This document shows positions 20,675 through 30,858 of a stretch of 64,000 nucleotides of DNA, piece after piece (the first letter of the stretch is position 1; each line of letters opens with the position of its first letter). The DNA is from Eutreptiella sp. 'Long Island Sound 2002'. Its lineage: Eukaryota; Euglenozoa; Euglenophyceae; Eutreptiales; Eutreptiaceae. Both the position numbers and the translations under genes were made by a program. The DNA is taken from positions 15,411,920 to 15,475,919 of the forward strand of contig OZ038387.1 in the NCBI GenBank assembly GCA_964036045.1, written 5' to 3'. The notes beneath the pieces were generated by a model that was not told where the DNA came from, ran no database searches, and was given only the letters and a program-made list of their open reading frames with translations.

Positions 20675-21007
20675 CTAGTGCTTCCAGGCCTCTGTCAGCG
20701 TTGACGTGGCTACCTTGGAGCTGCTGGGGCTGTCTGCGTGTAAAAGAAGATCTTGAAATTTGATCTTTTTCGGCGGCGGTGAGCTAGACGGAGTTGAGCG
20801 AGTCGATATTGGCAGCAGTTTGGTTGGTGTGAAATTTGGCCGAAGGGTCGACTGCGACGACGTTGGCGACTGCGGAGGAGAGGTGTAAGGAGAAGCCTCA
20901 GCTTCTCCCAGTTCAGTCTCGATTTCAGATGCCCTTTGTGATATTTCGGCAGCTACGGGCGAGTAGACTTGCGGGAGCGCTTCCCGAGGGTCTATGTTGT
21001 GCGTCAT
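20675..21007 (-). CDS. LINE 5' small ORF (ORF0-like)
   Basis: A 110-codon ORF begins with ATG (MTHNIDPREALPQVYSP) just upstream of ORF1 and is rich in Ser, Pro and Thr. It is separated from ORF1 by about 230 bases with stops. It may be the N-terminal part of ORF1 cut off by a mutation, or a separate small leader ORF. No domain recognised. Confidence 0.5.
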   Translation of the reverse strand: MTHNIDPREALPQVYSPVAAEISQRASEIETELGEAEASPYTSPPQSPTSSQSTLRPNFTPTKLLPISTRSTPSSSPPPKKIKFQDLLLHADSPSSSKVATSTLTEAWKH

Positions 21008-21059
21008 TGTGACAGCCCAGAGGGCTGGGCAGGCATAGTCATGATAGAATCGGAAAAAA

Positions 21060-23340
21060 AATAGACACTCAGAAAGGGCGGGGGGGGTGGGGGGGCTTGA
21101 TTATCATTCGTTCAGTGTGGGGCAAGACTGGGGCACACAGGGGGCCAATTTTTCTGCTACATGGTAATTTTTGGTGCTCTGTTTTCACCACTTGAATGAC
21201 CCCAAGCTCAAAATGAAGGTGATACATCTTTGGCAAGATGACAATTGACAAACGAACAACTACACTTCTCTAGAATGGTCACGAATTGCCCTAGAGAACA
21301 CTACATTTCCTACAACCACCGTTTGCCTTGTTGTAGCCCCTCTGAGCCATGCGAGAGGCAAGCCGCCCGAAGGCTACCGATTGGGGTTGTATCTATTTGG
21401 CCCATTGTCTTGGTACACATGCAGAAAGTAGCGACCGTGGTTATCAATTTGCGTCACTGCTTGTATTCAGTGAGCAACCTTGGTCAACCTTTGCGGGCGC
21501 CAGTCAGGTGTGTACGCTAACTCTGGTCACCCATTGCGTGGCGACCAAACAATCACCAACCACCAAGCGACCAAGCGACGAGAGTTAGCCATTCAATGCA
21601 AATGGTGACCAAAATGGATGGCCATGGTCACCAGTGACGAAGGACAATACCAAAATTCAGGTTGTGACCTCAATGGGTGCCCACACTTACCACCCAAAGG
21701 GCAGTGGTGACCCTTATGGGTGGCCATTATAAGCAGTGACCATAATCAACGCTCCATTGCTTGTCTAGGGCAATGAATGCGAAAGTAGGGAGTGCCACCT
21801 ATGACGTCTGTGTGGTCGTAACTACTGAAAAAGATGAAGGTGCGACTAGTGAGCGGCCTCTAGCTATTCATTTGACGACACTGTTGATGGCTGAGGAACT
21901 GAAGACAGCATAGGTCATGGGTCATTGAGGCACATAGTAAAAAGGAGAGGCACTAGTAGGGATTGGGACATCTTTCACAAGCACTCAAACTCCATCTTTT
22001 CAGGAAACACAACTCATACTTACTTACATACCAACCTTTTCTACATGTTGGCGGCATGTTTGGGGCCTTTTTTTGCACAACACATAAACAGTGCCTGCAC
22101 AGCACCCAATATGAGGGTGACTGGGGCCCTGACATCAACTCCAAAAGAGTGCCTAAAAGAGCACCACGCTGCTCGCACAAGAAGCCCTTTCAATTGTTCA
22201 ATTGAACAATAGCAATTTTGATGATCATTGTCACTAAACTACTTAATGACCCGCTGTTCCTTGTATTGCGATCCAACTCGTACAGCATCTTCTTTTGCAA
22301 GATTGGGTACATCTATCAGTAGACCTGTGTCTTCAAGCTAGACTCCCTTTGAACATTCATCAGCCAGCCTCCCGGTTTCTAAGTCTTGATTGCCCAAATC
22401 AGCCTGGGCCCTTGGCTGAAATCAGCGCATTTCCAGCTGCAGCAATTAAAAATTTTTTATTGGAGGTTCACAATTTTGTGATACGAAACACCCAGTGTTA
22501 TAATTATGTTGCCAAATACTTTTAATGGCAAAGTGTGTCATTTGTTAACAACCATGTATGTTGAAATCGGTTGCTGGAGCAGGCCTGTGAGGTTCATATT
22601 CTGGGGACAGGGCCCCACAAATAGGGCACTATAGCGCTGAAAATCTTTCAAAACAACGAAGAAGTGTACAGACACTACAAATGCTCAGCCGTGAAGCCTT
22701 TTCCATAAGTGTACTGCATGCGACACTTCTGCACATGCTTGGGTTGAAAAGGGGGAATGCATGCATACCCAAGGTCTGTTTCTCTTTTGATTGTCTGTGT
22801 ATACTGACACGGACATTCTTTGTTGTTGTATTTCTTGTTGGTTGTGTTGTGTTATTTATTTTTGCTCTTTAAGCCGAGTGGGGCCTTGCGCAAACAACAA
22901 CCGGTTGCTCTTTTGTAAAATATTCTGGGAAATGTGGATTCTCAACCAGAAGATGGCATCCTAGCGACATCGCAACAGCACTGTATGACCAGAATTATGA
23001 GAGCACATGCCTTGTTTTGCATCATGATTTGGCTGGTTCCCTGGACCTCGCTCCCTCAAGACACGGGCACAGTATAAGTCGAACAACCATCTGACGGGCG
23101 GGAGCGTGCGGCCCCGCATACTGCACACTGTGGATAAGAGAGGCAGTGACGCCAAACTGTGGTTTCTGGGGAAACCTGGGATTGGCACTGGGGTGAAGAC
23201 TTACTACAGCACTGTATGTGCATGACAATGGGCAGGATGGATGCACATGCGTGCGTCTCATTGCAGACAACAGCATCCGCAGTGATGATTTGTTAAAAAA
23301 AATTCTATTGCCTTCGGCAAGTCCACCTCGCAGAGAATCT
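21060..23340. other. Non-coding, no gene recognised
   Basis: A G-rich tract lies at 21085-21100. GTGACC-type short words recur between 21500 and 21750. Frames are short and without motifs. AT content rises between 22400 and 22870. Confidence 0.5.
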
Positions 23341-23344
23341 ACCC

Positions 23345-24215
23345 CAAGCAACACACACCCAAAATAGGGTAAAAACTACATTAGTACGGGCTAAAACATG
23401 TTTTACATATCCTGGATGGTCATTTTAGGTGATCACAATATCAAAAAAATAAGTTTTGAAAACTTCGATTTTTGAGCTGTATAGACTGAAAAACTGCATA
23501 AGCAGGTTGTGCACCGATCCCGTTGGACCCCCCCAGTCCCCCTGCACCCAATCGCAAATAGGGTGAAAAACACATGAATACGGGCTGAAACATGCTTACC
23601 TGCATAAGCAGGTTGTGTACCAATCCCTTGGCAGACCCCCCCCCCTCCGCACCCAATACCCAAAGAGAGTGAAAAACACATAAATACGGCCTAAAACATG
23701 CTTTACATACCTTGGATGGTCATATTGTGTGGTCACAACATCAAAAAAAAAGTTTCGGAAACTTCGATTCATGAGCTGCCAAGGGTGAAAAACTGCATGA
23801 GCAGGTTGTGTACCAATCCCTGGGGAGCCCCCCCCCCCCCGCACCCAATACCCAAATAAGGCGAAAAACACATGAATACGGCCTAAAATATGCTTTACAT
23901 TTGGATGGTCATTTTGTGTGGTCACAATATCAAAAAAGTAAGTTTCGGAAACTTCAATTTTTGAGCTGCCCAGGGTGAAAAACTGCATAAGCAGGTTGTG
24001 CACCCGTCCCTTGGGAGCCGCCCCCCCCCCCCCCCCGGACCTAATACCCAAATAGGGTGAAAAACACGTAAATACGGCCTAAAACATGCTTTCCATACCT
24101 TGGATGGTCATTTTAGGTGATCACAATATCAAAAAAGCAAGTTTCGAAAACTTTGATTTTTGAGCTGCTCAGGGTGAAAAACTGCAGAAGCAGGTTGTGT
24201 ACCGGCCCATTCACT
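23345..24215. repeat. Tandem array of a ~200-bp repeat with embedded poly-C runs
   Basis: About five head-to-tail copies are visible, one missing its centre. Each has CCCAAATAGGGTGAAAAACA, TACGGCCTAAAACATGC, TTGGATGGTCATTTT, GGTCACAATATC, a GTTTCGGAAACTTCGATTTT block, AAAACTGCATAAGCAGG and then a C-run of 6-16 bases. GTTTCGGAAAC is a perfect inverted repeat. Minus-strand open frames across it come from the repeat and are not called as genes. Confidence 0.8.
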
Positions 24216-24639
24216 CATGTAAGCCATTATTGGTGGAAACAGTCATTTCGCGTCTTTGGCACGGGTTGTGACCGGCCCTAAACAAGGCTAGAGACTGCAA
24301 AAAAACGTCCTTTCGTATCCTAGTAGGCATAAACTGTCACAACATCCCCACTCACACCCCTTAGAGTGGGTACCACAGGGTCACCGAGGTCGCCAAAACC
24401 GCCAACATGGCAAAAACGGTTGAAAAGTGCATAAACTGCACTAGCGCTGGTCCCACTCCGCCCCATACAAACCCCATGGAGTCGGGACCCGGAAACACTT
24501 TTTTGGCTCAAAATCGAAAAAAACCAAAAGATTCATGATTATCAACCCAAAAAAAGGGGGGGTCATTTTTTGACCCCTCCCCACCTCCCTGAAAACCTCA
24601 AAAAAGTGGGTTTCAAGTGGGGGGGTCTAGGGGGGTCCG

Positions 24640-24830
24640 GACCAAAAACTCATTGGGGGATGCATTTATTGGACAAAATAATGGTTTTACAAGGGGTTAA
24701 ACTAACAACTCAACCCCTTGGGGTAGGGTACGCGAATAGGCCCAAAAAGGCCCAAAATGGGGGGGGTACGTGGCGTTTTCACCTATATACGCCTGCCTGG
24801 CTTTGATGTAACAACCTCTGCGAGGTGATT
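24640..24830. repeat. Dispersed repeat, second copy of the 7050-7225 family
   Basis: Shares CTCATTGGGGGAT, AATAATGGTTTTAC, CCCCTTGGGGTA, CCCAAAATGGGGG and the terminal AACAACCTCTGCGAGGT with the copy at 7050-7225. Confidence 0.55.
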
Positions 24831-25405
24831 TGTGGCGGTGCGTTCTGTAACGGCGCACACACTTTTGTTCTGTGCGCCAGTAAAATACGAGCCATCAAAG
24901 CACCCCCAACACTTTCAACGCCCCCCCCCCCCCGTTGGTACGAATGACAGGGGGCCATGTTACCCCCCCGGAGGCAAGCACGTAGGGAACGGCACTGGAC
25001 AGTGCACAACCATCTGCAATTCACGCTGAGTGCAAAGATCCGTGCGATGCTGCGTTTCAAAGGAGGCAGGCCCATGATGGCCATTTGGGTGAGCCTTGGA
25101 CCTGGAAATGGACACAGCTCTGCAGCTGCTCCCTTGCAGCACCAATGCGCAGGAGCACATACACCTTTTCCTTTCAATGGTGGCGAATTGCACTTGTGCA
25201 GCCTCCAGCATGACAGCCTGCTGCCTCGGAATGTGTCCGGCACCGCACCTCTTGCGTGCATGAGGGGGTGTTGTGGCGGACCTTTCACCCTGAATTTTGT
25301 TCCGGATCTTCCGCCATATGTTGCGCAGTTGCGGAAAACTGGCGTTCAGGATTTCAGAACCGCCGTCAAGGTTAACCAAACAAACGCTTTGGTCATGGCT
25401 CACAG

Positions 25406-25596
25406 GCCTTGAAGTGGATGGGAACCTGCGTCCAGAAACGGGGAACGGCTTCACTATACCCGTGTGCCCCATGCACTTCGAAGCATATGGACAACAATGC
25501 AGGCCACACTCCGAACCCTTGAAACGCCCCCTTCCCAATGTGCTCCACTTGACTCAACACATTGACGCACACTGCGGAAAACAACCATTTCACAAG
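25406..25596 (+). CDS. Unidentified gene, exon with strong donor
   Basis: Acceptor TCATGGCTCACAG, donor CACAAG/GTAAGC. It encodes 63 codons including VCPMHFEAYGQQCRPHS and LHLTQHIDAHCGKQPFHK. Other frames are closed. The preceding exon should end with one leftover base and was not identified. Confidence 0.5.
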
Positions 25597-28309
25597 GTAA
25601 GCGGGGTACTTTGTAGCAAAAGAAGGGCTATCACTTTTGTGTTGACAGTACGTGTGGCAGTTGCAGCGGCAACCATGTTCGGTGGCAGCAGGCTCTGGCT
25701 GCGGTGGTGGGGAAAACCGGGCAATCCCAATAAGGTACGACTGTGGAGCGACATGGCGAAAATCAGATCCACACCCACTTGCTGGACACACAACAGCGTC
25801 CTGGTGCATGCCCTATTCATCACTTCTGCAGCAGGACAGAACATTTTCACACTTGAATCTCTGGCCCAATCCCCGATTGCACGTCCGGTACCCACAATTG
25901 TCTTCGGGCTAAACCTGCGTTTGGCCTCACACCTCGAGGGAGCTCCTCCCATTAATCTCCCCTTCGGCACCTCAACACACCCACATTTCCCATACCCTAC
26001 CGGATTGCTTGCTAGCCCCCATGCAGCGGTATCAACCTGTCTGATCTAAGTACTGTGCCATTACTGTCGCTCTTCAACTCCAAGTTTCACTGATGAATAC
26101 ATCGGCTCCCTGGGGACCTCCCACAGTCGGGGAGCACTGTGCACGGTGGGACTGTGTATTGGTCGATGGGATTGGGCCACAGCTGATGAGAAAGTGTGAT
26201 GCCACCGGAGCCAGAATGGCCCTCCAGCCCTGGTACATCGCCAAATCAGCCCCTGCTCACGAGACCACCACCATGTTTGGCTTCACGCAATGCCCCAGAG
26301 CGGGGTCTTCCCCCCTTACCCCTGGCGCAATCATGCACCGTAGTTTTTTGGAGTGGCGGTGGGGGGAAGGGGGGTGGCACATTTGGTGCAGGGGAGAGGG
26401 GGTTAAGAAGTGCCGCGCAGCGGCGGAGTTGGCGACGTGTAACGCGGTCGCGGATTGCAAACAGCGATGATGAGCGGCCGCAGGCGCGAGTTGTGCAGTT
26501 TGTAGGAGCAAAGAAATGTACTTTAGGGTAGTGTTTGAGTTGAGCCCGTGGGGGCGTGTGCCAACCGCTTTGGGGGCCGCGCGAACAGACCTGTTGGCGC
26601 ACAATCACAATGATAACGAAACAAACCAGCTCAAGGGCGTGTAGGACAAGAAAGCCCTTGCGCAAAACACGCACCGGGACACAAAACTGCCTGCCAGACC
26701 TGGGGTAACAAACAGCGGTCCGTGAACAGGGCCGTGCTTGCGCAAGGGGGAGAAGGCTGCCGTCGTGATGCTGAGTGCAGGATGGGACTTGGGGCCCGCA
26801 CCTGCTGCGCAAAGAAGGTTATGGGTAAGCGAGGTCCGAGTTCTTTTCGAAGCTGGAGTGTAAAGGACAACAATAACGGAATAGCGGGTGCTCCGGACAC
26901 GTAGGGCCGAGGGGGGGGATTCCCTCCCTCCCCCTCACAGTCCCCTCTTAGTACAGCTGCAGTGGAATGGAAATGGGTGTGTCGTTTGTGTACATCTGTG
27001 TTTGTGCGCGCACTTGTATGTGTGTGCGCATAGGTGCGTGTGCGTGTACGTGTGTGTGTGTGTGCCGGAGGGGCGGGATACTACAGCCAGACATCCACAT
27101 GCGTCGAAGGCTGTATGTATACGCACGTATACACATGCAAATGCGTACACATTATACACCTCTACACGTATATGGGCGTATACAAAGACAGATACATATG
27201 ACATATACATGCATACGCACATGTGTATACACGTATACGTGCGTATACACGTATGTGTGTATACATATACGCCAATACACATGTATACGTTTATGCGTAT
27301 ACTAACACCATGTTATCTAGGGTGTGTGCAAGGCATTAGTGCACCCAACGTGCCACAATTGTCAAAGCTCCCCTAACCCCCAAAAATCCGAAAATATGAA
27401 CCACATGCCATGGAACTGAGAGACCCCCTGCATGTCATGCAGGGGCTGCCTACATACCCTCCACCTCAAGAAACCACACTATTGCTTCCCCTTGATTTCC
27501 TGAATATTGTCACTTTCTGCATACAATCTGCCAACAGTGTCTACATTTAGCAGGCTGCATCTACTTGGGGCACACAGTGTTTGCAAACGACAGACCGCCG
27601 GACCTGTGTGCACGGGTAAACGCTTTTGCTGCGCTATGTTTTGAGAAGGTGGTCTTCGCCCCCCTCCTGAATATTGTCTCTTTGTGTCTACAACATGCCA
27701 ACAGTGTCTACAATCAGCAAGCCGCGTCGACTTGTGTGCATAGTTCTACAAACTATAGACCGCCGGACCCTTACGCACGGGTGAACGTTGTTATTGGGTC
27801 GGGCTTGCGGTTTTCTTTTCCTGGATGCTGTATCAGTGCGTCTACATCTACACAGCTTCAGTATACATGATGTATACACGTATACACAGACTCCCTACAC
27901 AGACATGATGCCGGTATACGCGTATACATGTATCCGCATATACGTGCATGTATATGTGTACGTGTATACGCCACGTATCCGTCGCATAAACATATGTGCG
28001 CACACATGGAAACGCGTACCCATGCATATGAGTACATGTCTGCATGGGTCAGCTCAGATCGCGAGACAGTATTCACCGGCCATGGTGTGTCTGGCTGCAG
28101 AGCCACTAGAGGTTCCAGGCCCCATGGATCTAGCCCCTCACCTTTGGTGAGGCCCTCCCTCAGCTGAGAACTATGTGACCTTCGTCCTAGAGCGCCCCTG
28201 GCGCGCCTCATTGTCCGCCGTGGGCCATCTCCTGTCCACCATTGAGCACCCATTCAGGCAATCAGGGCCTCCACTTGCCGCGGCTCGTGTGTGTGTGTGT
28301 GTGTGTGAA

Positions 28310-28346
<37 letters not shown>

Positions 28347-30679
28347 ATGAACTACTGCAATCAATACGAATGTGCCACGAAGCCTTGAAGTGCAATGCCT
28401 GCGGTCTGTGGGCCCGGGGGGTCATAAGCAGGAGGCTGCTTTGGATTTTGCCGGAGATTGCAGCGTACCCCTTCTATCCACCGAGGCATGGGGAGCAGGA
28501 GACAAGCAAGAGGCAGGAGGGGGTACGGAGCCGGGGGCAGCAAGAGGTATTGCGGGGAGGGGGCATGAAGGCTGAGTGAGTCTGCCGGTTGGCACTTCCG
28601 GGTACTCTGGAGGGGTTGGGGGGGCATGCAAGTGGAATGAGCGGGAGCAAACAGGAGGTATGCACGAGGGATGCTGTGTCACAATTCCAGGCAGAGCACC
28701 ACCTGCAAATGGTGTTATACCTTGACCCCATCCAGTCCCAACCAACAAAGCTGGCCCCCGCCCCCATCCCCAAAGTGCATGTCTGCGCTTCAAAAATGAC
28801 GGAAAAGAAAATGGGCTCACCTACACCAACCCTCCGACCCTGGCTTCGGGGACTGCGGGGAGGGCGATGGGGCAGTTCGCGCCTGATTCACAATGTTGTT
28901 GTTGTGTGGCCTCACCGGCGATGGCCTATTGTCAGCTGGCGGCACAACGGGCGGTCGCGTTGCTCATGGACTCAGTGAACTTTACGCCATGAGCAATCAA
29001 ATGGCAATCGGTGTGAAAACGGTGTGCCACAACGTTGCCCGACAGTCGACGCGCCGCCATTTGCAACTCGGAATCCCGGGACCCCACGCAATGCGGACAC
29101 GTTTGCAGGTTGTTCTTATGGGTACGCGTGAGGGGGATGGTAGGGCCCAGCAAAGCTGGGACGAGAGACCCGCCCCCGGCTCCGTGTCTTTTGCCATGTC
29201 GGTCATATTCCCCTGCGGTCTATCCCTGTTGGTCCGCTCCTCTCATCTGTCCCTCTGTCGGCCATCTTCCCATTGGCGTGTGGTTCCGATGCTTCGTCCA
29301 CATAACATGCGTTGCAAGCCCCAAGTCTGCCCCCCCTCCCCTCCTACTGCGCATGGACACACCCACCGAACCCCTCCCCCCACATACACACAACTCCAGA
29401 GGTACCAAGGCCTAGCCTCCATTCCCCCGGCTCTGACCACGTGCTTGCGCATGCTGATTAGCTTCCCGTCCCTCTCCGGGCCGTGTTCTGGTGCTCTCAA
29501 TGGAAAGCTCTGCATGGGGATGTGCTGTGGTTGCGCACTCACGCCGTCGCGGCGGTTCTGGCGGGCAATTCGGAGGCGGGGACGATGCGGGAAACTGGCA
29601 AAGGAGTGGAAAGCAGAGGAAAAAGGAGGGGAATACCATTGCTTAGACCCTTCGGGGGACTGTCTATTTGGGCCCCTGGCCAACCCGGGTCGACCCACTC
29701 ACCCGCCCGCCCACCCGCCCATCCACATCAGACTACTTTCAGGCTAGGGAACAATGAAATTTGCTGAAAGGGTCGGCTTTCAGTGCTCCCCCTCCCCCCA
29801 GTCCCCCAGGATATTGCTATCAATGGTGAATGTTGTGGTGAAAGAGCTCACATATCAGCACGCGCTACAAGAACAAGACTCGTCTGTGGCACACGTATCC
29901 ACGGGTCTGTCGCTGTTGAGGGACGGCATGTAAGTACTGCTAAGCCCGACGGTTCAGCAGCTGGTACTGCACAACAGGGCAGCGGAATGCACATGCTGCC
30001 GCAAAGCCTCAGTGTGACCAACTCATGCGTGTTCACATCTCAGGAACATTCACCCCCCACCCCCCCAACCCCCAAATCCAGCGGGACCCCCCCACAAGGC
30101 CGGAGGTTGTCAGACGATTGGGACAGACATGTATTCCAATGTGAGATTGCAATGAAGGATAATGGACAAGGCACCCAGTGCCACCCCCAGTGTTCCAGAC
30201 GGTCTCCACCGTCCCCACATCGCTTTCCATGTTGCTTCGAGGCAGTCAGTGACCGGAGAAATGGTAATCTCCGCACGCCCACCGACACCCTGCGCCACTG
30301 TGGCTACAGCATCCAGGTCCACCGCATGCCAAACAATGGGCAGGGGCCCGTGTGACCTCCTTTGGCTGGGCCCGAACCCTCCACCCCGAGTGTGGCCTCA
30401 TGCTGCGTGCCCCCCCCGTCGCAGGGCTACAAGGCAGCCCCCTGCTGCCCCACCAATCTCAGAGAACGCTCAGAGAACGTACTGCTGTCGATTGACCAGC
30501 AAGTGCAGTCCATTAATCGTCAACTGCTGTCAGCCGTTCAGCAGTCAAACCCTCAGGTCATCCTGAGCAAGACCGGGAGGGACGCATTGCAGAAGGACAG
30601 CCCGACAGGCCATCCCGAGGCCCAAAACACCGGCACCAAAGAGGTCTCCTGCTCTGAGGGAGACGATGACCGTTCGTAA
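25406..30679 (+). CDS. Unidentified plus-strand gene, 3' exons
   Basis: Proposed exons are 25406-25596, 25649-25734, 29046-29108, 29810-29929, 30191-30316 and 30463-30679 (stop TAA). Each has GT-AG edges, several of high quality (CACAAG/GTAAGC, AATAAG/GTACGA, GGCAT/GTAAGT; acceptors TTTTGTGTTGACAG, CCCCACCAATCTCAG). One frame stays open through all junctions. The product includes a Cys/His-rich segment (IPVCPMHFEAYGQQCRPHS), a short ICNSESRDPTQCGHVC stretch with RING-like spacing, KELTYQHALQEQDSSVAHVS, and a C-terminus ENVLLSIDQQVQSINRQLL ending in an acidic EGDDDRS tail. I do not recognise the family. The gene converges with the minus-strand UBR ligase, whose stop codon is only 54 bp away. 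The third exon and the 3.3-kb intron before it are the weakest parts, and upstream exons were not found. Confidence 0.45.
25649..25734 (+). CDS. Unidentified gene, short exon
   Basis: An 86-nt exon between acceptor TATCACTTTTGTGTTGACAG and donor AATAAG/GTACGA, reading YVWQLQRQPCSVAAGSGCG then GENRAIPI in phase with the previous exon. Confidence 0.5.
27110..27305. repeat. Alternating purine-pyrimidine cluster, TATACACGTATAC type
   Basis: Dense TATACACGTATACGTGC-like words, most self-complementary, are visible. Similar clusters lie at 27850-28030 and 39840-39975, with a weaker one near 1030-1150. Confidence 0.7.
27495..27795. repeat. 167-bp tandem duplication
   Basis: CCTGAATATTGTC at 27499 and 27666 each starts a copy sharing GCCAACAGTGTCTACA, GCA.GC.GC.TC.ACTTG, GACCGCCGGACC and CACGGGT.AACG. 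About 80% similar by eye. Confidence 0.7.
27850..28030. repeat. Second TATACACGTATAC-type cluster
   Basis: Same word usage as 27110-27305 (GTATACACGTATACACAG, GTATACGCGTATACATG), flanking the 167-bp duplication on its other side. Confidence 0.65.
28287..28345. repeat. GT dinucleotide microsatellite
   Basis: (GT)n with two interruptions (GAATGTGA) is visible. Confidence 0.9.
29046..29108 (+). CDS. Unidentified gene, tentative exon
   Basis: A 63-nt exon is proposed (acceptor GTTGCCCGACAG, donor TTTGCAG/GTTGTT), reading RRAAICNSESRDPTQCGHVC in the only frame continuous with the flanking exons. The acceptor is ordinary and all three frames are open here, so this is the least certain member. Confidence 0.3.
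29810..29929 (+). CDS. Unidentified gene, exon
   Basis: A C-rich acceptor (CCCCAGTCCCCCAG) and a strong donor (GGCAT/GTAAGT). It encodes ILLSMVNVVVKELTYQHALQ and QEQDSSVAHVSTGLSLLRDG. Confidence 0.5.
30191..30316 (+). CDS. Unidentified gene, exon
   Basis: Acceptor AGTGCCACCCCCAG, donor ATCCAG/GTCCAC. It encodes VPDGLHRPHIAFHVASRQS then VTGEMVISARPPTP. An internal GT at 30264 would break the frame to the next exon. Confidence 0.5.
30463..30679 (+). CDS. Unidentified gene, terminal exon
   Basis: Acceptor CTGCCCCACCAATCTCAG opens ERSENVLLSIDQQVQSINRQ, continues through a helical Gln-rich segment and ends EGDDDRS followed by TAA. The other two frames stop early. Confidence 0.55.
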
Positions 30680-30733
30680 TTTTCAAACCGCAATGCGGGA
30701 CGTGCAGCGGCGATGGCCCCATGAAACGAAAGG

Positions 30734-30858
30734 CTACCAGTCCACCCAGTGATTGCGGGAGGTGTTCTGCAAGACCCGCGTGTCGTGGTCGAAGGACCCC
30801 CGGACCACCATCTGCAGCAGCTCTTGGTACCGGGAGCGGCTCAGAAACAGGGGCCGGC
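30734..30858 (-). CDS. UBR ligase terminal exon
   Basis: Acceptor CACCCTCCCCTTTGCAG. It reads RPLFLSRSRYQELLQMVVRG then a tail ending NHWVDW and TAG at 30734-30736. It matches the RG-(K/N/R)-x-L-(Y/F/H)L-x3-RY-x2-L ending of UBR proteins and joins the previous exon in phase. Confidence 0.9.

Larger units (their letters stand above)
14880..21010 (-). mobile_element. LINE-type non-LTR retrotransposon, degraded and internally deleted
   Basis: On the minus strand, in order: a small ORF (20675-21007), a coiled-coil ORF1 (about 18284-20442), an AP-endonuclease-like domain (17830-18335), a reverse transcriptase (16925-17830), a C-x2-C...H-x3-C knuckle and an RNase H domain (ending 14922). This is the layout of RNase-H-bearing LINE clades (I/Tad/R1-like order). 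The copy is broken by a frameshift in ORF1 near 18650, loss of the endonuclease C-terminus and RT N-terminus at about 17,830-17,850, an in-frame stop just after that junction and a frameshift near 16,930-17,020. The 3' end is marked by AATAAA overlapping the stop codon. The exact 3' end and target-site duplication were not found. It lies between the transporter and the convergent gene pair. Confidence 0.85.
26050..28950. other. Intron-like stretch of the plus-strand gene; repeats only
   Basis: No exon was recognised. It holds a poly-G tract near 26911, alternating TATACGTATAC clusters, a 167-bp tandem duplication and a GT microsatellite (each listed). Confidence 0.4.

Noticed and set aside
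23596-24051. 151-codon minus ORF across the tandem repeat
   Set aside because: The peptide is itself a tandem repeat created by the DNA repeat, with poly-Gly from C-runs.
25200-25369. Plus-strand segment ending FRTAVK with donor AAG/GTTAAC as the preceding exon of the unidentified gene
   Set aside because: It ends only 36 nt before exon 25406-25596 and in the wrong phase, so both cannot be consecutive exons.
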